Under the pieces are notes generated by a model, which searched no databases, was not told the origin of the DNA, and worked only from the letters and a program-made list of their open reading frames with translations. Positions 59,827 to 64,000 of a DNA stretch of 64,000 nt are shown piece after piece. The stretch spans positions 112,966 through 176,965 of the forward strand of contig CAKAPG010000001.1 of the NCBI GenBank assembly GCA_916715765.1, in the 5' to 3' direction. Position numbers and translations under genes: made by a program. The stretch is from an uncultured Atopobium sp. (GTDB taxonomy: Bacteria > Actinomycetota > Coriobacteriia > Coriobacteriales > Atopobiaceae). Each line of letters opens with the position of its first letter. Within the stretch, counting starts at the first letter, position 1.

Positions 59827-61670
59827 TGGCTGATATGTACTCTGGCGGAAGCACCTCCGCTATTGCATCAAGCGCACCTGAGCGCGGCAAGGGCACCTCA
59901 GCAGATTCTATTTCTATGTCTGCAGCTGAAGTTACACGCCGACTAGCTTCATGGGTTTCTCCACACGGGGGATTTCTTGTCTTAGCAGCAGCGTCTTCTA
60001 TTGCGACGGTACTTCTGCAGCTCTGGGTCCCCATTATTGTAGGTAGCGCTATTGACCAGCTCATTAGACTAGTGCAAGGAGGGGAAGCGGCTCTATTGCC
60101 AATCCTTACACAGCTTTCACTAGTAGTTTTGCTTGCTAGCGCAACACAGTGGCTAGCTTCTTGGTCAACAAATAAGCTGACCTATCTGGTCACACGAGAC
60201 CTCAGAGACGCTTCTCACGCCAAGGTTGCAAACTTGCCACTCTCATACATTGACACGCATTCTCAGGGAGACTTGCTCTCTAGGGTTGTAAACGATGTGG
60301 ATCAGCTTGGCGATGGCCTTCAACAGGGCCTGACACAGTTCCTTACGGGCGTGGTGACCATTATTGGAACCTTATGCTTCATGTTCTTTATGTCAGTCCC
60401 TATGGGCCTTGTAGTTGCTCTGGCTACTCCGCTTTCAATTCTTGCAGCAGCTGTGGTAACCAAGTACGCCAGCTCATCTTTTGGAAAGCAACAGGCCTAT
60501 CAGGGTCAGCTTGGCGGATACGCAGAAGAGATGGTCACTAACCAGGAGCTTATTACCGTATTTGCCCACAAAGATGCCATAATTGAGCAATTTAAAGCCA
60601 TTAACGAGAAACTCCGTGTAGTAGGAGAGCGTGCTCAGTTTGCGTCATCTCTTTCTAATCCTTCTACACGCTTGGTAAACAACTTCATATATGCACTGGT
60701 AGCCGCCCTTGGTTGCATTTGCGTACTGACGGGTGTTCCTTCTGTACTTACCATCGGTCAGGTCCAAAGTTTCCTCTCGTACGCCAATCAGTACATGAAG
60801 CCTTTTAATGCTATTTCTGCTGTTGTTACACAGGTTCAAACAGCCTACGCTAGTGCTCGCCGAGTATTTGACCTGCTTGACGCTAAAGAAATCAAGCCTG
60901 ATCCTGCCGATGCTGAAACTATCCAAGACCCTAAGGGTTCCATTGAGTTTGATGATGTTGCATTCTCCTACGATGCTCAGCATCCATTGCTCCACCACAT
61001 TTCATTTAAGGCAGAGCCTGGTCGGAAGATTGCTCTTGTTGGTCCTACCGGTTGCGGTAAGACTACCCTTATTAACCTGCTTCTTAGGTTCTATAGCATT
61101 GATTCTGGTGCAATTTATGTAGACGGCTATAACACACAAAAGCTCACTCGCGCGTCGCTTAGAGAACAGTTTGGTATGGTATTGCAGGACACCTGGCTCT
61201 TTAAAGGAACCGTTAAAGAGAACATCCGCTATGCAAAGCCTGATGCCACAGATGAAGAGATTATTGTCGCAGCTCAAAAGGCTCAGGCTCACGAGTTTAT
61301 CCAGCAACTTCCACAAGGTTATGACACCATGGTGGGAGAGTCTGGTGGATCTTTATCTCAGGGTCAGCAGCAGCTTCTGTGTATAGCTCGTGTCATGCTT
61401 GCAAATCCACCTATTCTGCTTCTGGATGAGGCAACCTCAAGCATTGACACACGAACAGAGCAGCTGGTACAGAAGGCGTTTGATACCATCATGAACGGCA
61501 GAACTTCCCTGGTTGTTGCACACAGACTTTCTACCATCCAGGGCGCAGACTGTATTCTTGTCCTCAAGGACGGCTCAATTCTTGAGCGAGGTACTCACGA
61601 TGAGCTCTTGGCCCAAGGCGGTTTCTACGCCAAGCTTTACGAGAGTCAGTTTGAGGGTACAGACGCATAA
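59826..61670 (+). CDS. ABC exporter half-transporter (partner subunit)
   Basis: The partner of the preceding gene, 614 residues, with an N-terminal Ser/Gly-rich extension of 30 residues. Six transmembrane segments lie at about 50-325. Walker A is GPTGCGKTTLINLL, Walker B ILLLDEATSSID with the normal Glu, and the signature reads LSQGQQQLLC in place of LSGGQ. The altered signature here pairs with the altered Walker B of the first subunit, as in heterodimeric exporters with one active and one degenerate site. The start overlaps the previous stop. A 12-bp stem terminator follows. Confidence 0.88.
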   Translation: MADMYSGGSTSAIASSAPERGKGTSADSISMSAAEVTRRLASWVSPHGGFLVLAAASSIATVLLQLWVPIIVGSAIDQLIRLVQGGEAALLPILTQLSLVVLLASATQWLASWSTNKLTYLVTRDLRDASHAKVANLPLSYIDTHSQGDLLSRVVNDVDQLGDGLQQGLTQFLTGVVTIIGTLCFMFFMSVPMGLVVALATPLSILAAAVVTKYASSSFGKQQAYQGQLGGYAEEMVTNQELITVFAHKDAIIEQFKAINEKLRVVGERAQFASSLSNPSTRLVNNFIYALVAALGCICVLTGVPSVLTIGQVQSFLSYANQYMKPFNAISAVVTQVQTAYASARRVFDLLDAKEIKPDPADAETIQDPKGSIEFDDVAFSYDAQHPLLHHISFKAEPGRKIALVGPTGCGKTTLINLLLRFYSIDSGAIYVDGYNTQKLTRASLREQFGMVLQDTWLFKGTVKENIRYAKPDATDEEIIVAAQKAQAHEFIQQLPQGYDTMVGESGGSLSQGQQQLLCIARVMLANPPILLLDEATSSIDTRTEQLVQKAFDTIMNGRTSLVVAHRLSTIQGADCILVLKDGSILERGTHDELLAQGGFYAKLYESQFEGTDA

Positions 61671-61685
61671 CTATCCACACATTTT

Positions 61686-61720
61686 GAAAGAGCCAGCACC
61701 TTGAATGGGCTGGCTCTTTC
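61686..61720. terminator. terminator after the ABC exporter pair
   Basis: GAAAGAGCCAGC (61686-61697) pairs perfectly with GCTGGCTCTTTC (61709-61720). The T-rich end is part of the stem, so it could work in both directions, including for the convergent methyltransferase gene. Confidence 0.75.
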
Positions 61721-61749
61721 AATGTCACCTGTAATTGACAAACTGGAAT

Positions 61750-62367
61750 TTATTTTTGCAAGGTGATAAGTCCTGAACAGTCAGACATTTTTTCAAATCG
61801 CATTTCTGGAAATTGACCTTTTAGCTCATCCCATACAAAATACATTTCATCACCGTCCCATTCACCTGCCGCAATCCGCATACATTCTTGAAGTAATGAC
61901 CGAGTTTCAAATGCTATATCTCCGATATATATACATCCTCCCTCGTTCAACAGCTTAAATAATGATGTAATAAAATCTACTTTTTGAAAGTCTGTAAGAT
62001 GATGGAGAGAATATGTAGCAATGATCGCGTCATACTTTTGTTTCTGTATAGGTTCCACCAAGCCATTGGAAAAATCGCCTTCATACAAACTTGCTTTAGG
62101 CATTTTCTCTTTTGCAATTTCAATCATTCTATCTGAAAAATCTTGTCCGTAAATCGTACAGCCGTTTTCATATAATCTTGAAGTCAGTACTGCTGTTCCA
62201 AACCCAATATCTAAGACAGTCTTCGCAGATGAACAAATTACACGATTATAGATTACATTAAGAATAGATTTGTAGCCTGCAAAAGGATACGAGCCGTATT
62301 TGTCAGACAAACCTACACTCTTATCATAATCATCTGCCCATAAATCAAAACCTTTTTTATCTTGCAT
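61750..62367 (-). CDS. class I SAM-dependent methyltransferase
   Basis: A 205-residue Rossmann-fold methyltransferase. The SAM motif VLDIGFGTAVLTSRL lies near residue 52, then YGQDFSDRMIEIAKEKM and YDAIIATYSLHHL. The target is unknown; small-molecule methylation is likely. The gene is clearly A+T richer than its neighbours, with codons such as AAA, ATA and TTA more common, which suggests recent acquisition from a low-G+C donor. The ATG follows GAGGTG. It stands alone on the - strand. Confidence 0.85.
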   Translation of the reverse strand: MQDKKGFDLWADDYDKSVGLSDKYGSYPFAGYKSILNVIYNRVICSSAKTVLDIGFGTAVLTSRLYENGCTIYGQDFSDRMIEIAKEKMPKASLYEGDFSNGLVEPIQKQKYDAIIATYSLHHLTDFQKVDFITSLFKLLNEGGCIYIGDIAFETRSLLQECMRIAAGEWDGDEMYFVWDELKGQFPEMRFEKMSDCSGLITLQK

Positions 62368-62453
62368 ATTTCACCTCGATAACTTCCAATTTGTCACTTA
62401 GTCTATGCAACAAATTAGATCACACCGGTTTTTGAAAAACTACTTCTATATAT

Positions 62454-62477
62454 AAAAAAGCCAGGAATACTCCTGGC
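62454..62477 (-). terminator. Rho-independent terminator of tRNA-Pro
   Basis: On the - strand GCCAGGA-GTAT-TCCTGGC is followed by six T. A GGCGAGAA octamer overlaps its upstream edge (62475-62482). Confidence 0.88.
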
Positions 62478-62486
62478 GAGAAATTC

Positions 62487-62563
<77 letters not shown>

Positions 62564-62642
62564 TTTGCTTTTGATACGATAGCATTCCAACATAAAATGA
62601 GCAAGCAATTCCCGGTAACCGTGAAGATAGAGTGGGCTAGAT

Positions 62643-62954
62643 ATGGATAACTTCTTTCAGCGTGCATTTTCAGTGGTCAAGCAGATTCCCGAGGGCAGAG
62701 TCAGTACGTATGGGCAGATAGCTCGAATGATAGGGGAGTCAAGAAAGGCTCGCTATGTGGGATTTGCTATGCACCAGAGTCCGGGAGTTGCTGGTGGCGT
62801 GCCATGTCACCGAGTAGTCTTTAAAGACGGCTCGCTAGCTCCTGGCTTTGCTTTTGGTGGACCAGATGCACAGAGAGAGCTTCTTGAGGCTGAAGGTGTG
62901 CAGTTTCTAGAAAACGGTAAGGTAGATATGAGGCACTTCCTCTGGGAAGCATAA
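62643..62954 (+). CDS. MGMT-family alkyltransferase-like protein
   Basis: A 103-residue protein of the O6-alkylguanine-DNA alkyltransferase C-terminal family. The DNA-binding helix-turn-helix (VSTYGQIARMIG) and the active-site motif GVPCHRVV are present. The Cys is retained, unlike in the ATL subgroup, where it is often replaced. It has no N-terminal domain, so it could be a short alkyltransferase or a lesion-binding protein. The predicted ATG at 62643 has only a weak ribosome-binding site. Confidence 0.85.
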   Translation: MDNFFQRAFSVVKQIPEGRVSTYGQIARMIGESRKARYVGFAMHQSPGVAGGVPCHRVVFKDGSLAPGFAFGGPDAQRELLEAEGVQFLENGKVDMRHFLWEA

Positions 62955-63070
62955 AAAGATGAAACATTATTTTATCTTGTGAAATGTTCTCCCAGCTAAG
63001 AAGCGCTGTTTGCTGGGTACAATCGCAGTGAGTTCCTGGTAGTTGGCACGTTCTGTTTAATGGAGGTCAA

Positions 63071-63643
63071 ATGACGCGTAGCTCTAGGATGAGCAAGTTC
63101 TTTACTGCAATTTTTGTACTACTGGTAACATCAGCCTTGAGTGTGGGCATTTTGTCTGGCTGCTCACAAACAGAAAACAAACAAGACCAGACACAATCCA
63201 CCACGTCAGAACAAAAAGAAGAGAAGAAAGACGAGAAAAAAGAGGATTCTTCAAGCTCCTCTAGTTCCTCATCAAACAATTCCAACGCTACAGGCTATGG
63301 CACCTATCATATTCCTGATGGATTCAGCTTTGATAATAGCCTGTATCCAGATCTTCAAATTACCACTCAGATTGATAAAGACAGCCTTTGGCCTATTATC
63401 GTTCGTATTGAAGGTACGGCAGATCAGTTTGATTTGATGAAAAAAGCAACTATCGATGCAGCTCAGAGAGCTCAGGTGCTTGAGTCTGCAGAAGAGATTG
63501 GCAACACCGTTGACCAGGCTCTTGCTCACCCAACAAACTACAACCTGACTGACTGCGCAATTCTTACCTCTGCACCCGAGTCGTATCGTAAGACCTATGT
63601 TATTACGTTTACCGTAAAGAGTCATTACGAGGTCAAGAAGTAG
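63071..63643 (+). CDS. putative lipoprotein
   Basis: A 190-residue exported protein of unknown function. A hydrophobic signal segment ends in the lipobox ILSGC near residue 31, so the Cys would be lipid-modified and membrane-anchored. Residues 32-75 are a Gln/Lys/Glu then Ser/Asn linker. A C-terminal domain of about 115 residues (GYGTYHIPDGF to YEVKK) has no motif I recognise. The ATG at 63071 follows GGAGG. It appears to be a single-gene unit. Confidence 0.75.
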   Translation: MTRSSRMSKFFTAIFVLLVTSALSVGILSGCSQTENKQDQTQSTTSEQKEEKKDEKKEDSSSSSSSSSNNSNATGYGTYHIPDGFSFDNSLYPDLQITTQIDKDSLWPIIVRIEGTADQFDLMKKATIDAAQRAQVLESAEEIGNTVDQALAHPTNYNLTDCAILTSAPESYRKTYVITFTVKSHYEVKK

Positions 63644-63701
63644 TTTGAGCTGCACTTATTAGCTGCAACAAAAACGTTGAACCAAAAAGGCGCCCGCACA
63701 A

Positions 63702-63747
63702 TGAACTGCCTCCCATTTCTTGGACATAAGCAATGGGAGGCAGTTCA
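63702..63747. mobile_element. vestigial IS3-family-like element (terminal inverted repeats only)
   Basis: TGAACTGCCTCCCATT and its exact complement AATGGGAGGCAGTTCA face each other across about 14 bases. The left arm runs on into TCTTGGACA. The string TGAACT...CCCA...TTGGACA is the form typical of IS3/IS150-group ends. The transposase genes are missing, so this looks like an element that has lost its interior. No clear target-site duplication is seen, and the symmetry extends a few bases outside. Confidence 0.55.
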
Positions 63748-63994
63748 TATGCGGGGGATTTTGATTCTGCAGCGTGTTAGCGTCGGCTTTTAGGCCTGGC
63801 CCACAAAATAGCGCAGCTTTGGTAGGTTCTGCCGAAGAATCGACATGTTCCTAATCAAGATAGCTAGGCAGCTAGGCGGTCGCACTACCTGATATGCATA
63901 TCTATGCATAAACTTCATCTAATATGCTTAAACATGAATAGAGAAATATAAAAAATCTAACTATAGGTAAATTCCGCTTCTAAGGAACACACCT

Positions 63995-64000
63995 ATGACA
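63995..64000 (+). CDS. possible start of the next gene (first two codons only)
   Basis: ATG ACA at the window edge, with AAGGA eight bases upstream. Nothing can be said about the product. Confidence 0.35.

Larger units (their letters stand above)
63644..64000. other. intergenic region with IS remnant and possible promoter of the next gene
   Basis: No gene is supported in these bases apart from a possible start at 63995. The region holds an IS3-like end pair (63702-63747). It also has A+T-rich sequence from about 63890 with a direct repeat TATGCATA (in gatatgcatatctatgcata), and an AAGGA ribosome-binding site at 63982-63986 directly before ATG 63995. The middle part (63760-63880) shows no ORF of useful length and no clear RNA structure. 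Confidence 0.5.

Overview
The window reads as a stretch of chromosome from a low-to-moderate G+C member of the Coriobacteriia (Actinomycetota), most like the oral or gut genera Lancefieldella/Atopobium. This placement is an inference from overall gene content and protein style: an alpha2-beta2 glycyl-tRNA synthetase, a PPDK with a regulator-like gene upstream, a cmk-plsC fusion, and SpaA-like LPXTG surface proteins. No 16S gene is present to confirm it. Nearly all genes lie on the + strand. The exceptions are dinB, a ZIP transporter, a methyltransferase and tRNA-Pro.

Layout. 1-2259: the end of obg, then nadD, yqeK and rsfS (GTPase, NAD synthesis, ribosome silencing). 2270-3604: dinB on the - strand behind a probable LexA box. 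3792-6288: rpsP-khpA-rimM-trmD-lepB. 6322-9324: glyQ-glyS. 9386-12825: a regulator-like protein that has only the N-terminal half of its family, then ppdK. 12940-13998: dgt. 14112-20674: rplS, rnhB, then the DNA-processing group yraN-comM-dprA, followed by trmFO and xerC. 20947-31228: rpsB-tsf, pyrH-frr, uppS-cdsA-dxr-rseP-ispG and proS, covering translation, UMP kinase, undecaprenyl and phospholipid precursors, the MEP isoprenoid route and site-2 proteolysis. 31246-34000: a ZIP transporter, three tRNA genes, two small membrane proteins and a VOC protein. 34221-38378: an accessory island of three paralogous sortase-type surface proteins. 38473-53278: an ABC-F ATPase, a site-2 protease, scpA-scpB-rluB, a phosphatase, cmk-plsC, ispH, a DUF512 radical-SAM-like protein, der, plsY, gpsA, rpe and a cysteine desulfurase. 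53375-61670: a coiled-coil zinc-ribbon protein, coaBC, nfo, uup and a heterodimeric ABC exporter pair. 61750-64000: a foreign-looking methyltransferase, tRNA-Pro, an alkyltransferase-family protein, a lipoprotein and a shrunken IS3-like remnant.

The core genes form a growth-linked set: ribosome assembly and translation, tRNA modification, nucleotide kinases, envelope lipid synthesis (cdsA, plsC, plsY, gpsA) and isoprenoid synthesis (dxr, ispG, ispH, uppS).

The most unusual observation is the octamer TTCTCGCC/GGCGAGAA. I counted 29 exact copies by eye against about 2 expected. They occur on both strands and in all reading frames, and some sit as inverted pairs that form terminator hairpins. 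That is the pattern of DNA uptake sequences in Pasteurellaceae and Neisseriaceae. The window also carries comM and dprA, so a DNA-uptake or other genome-signature role is a testable hypothesis.
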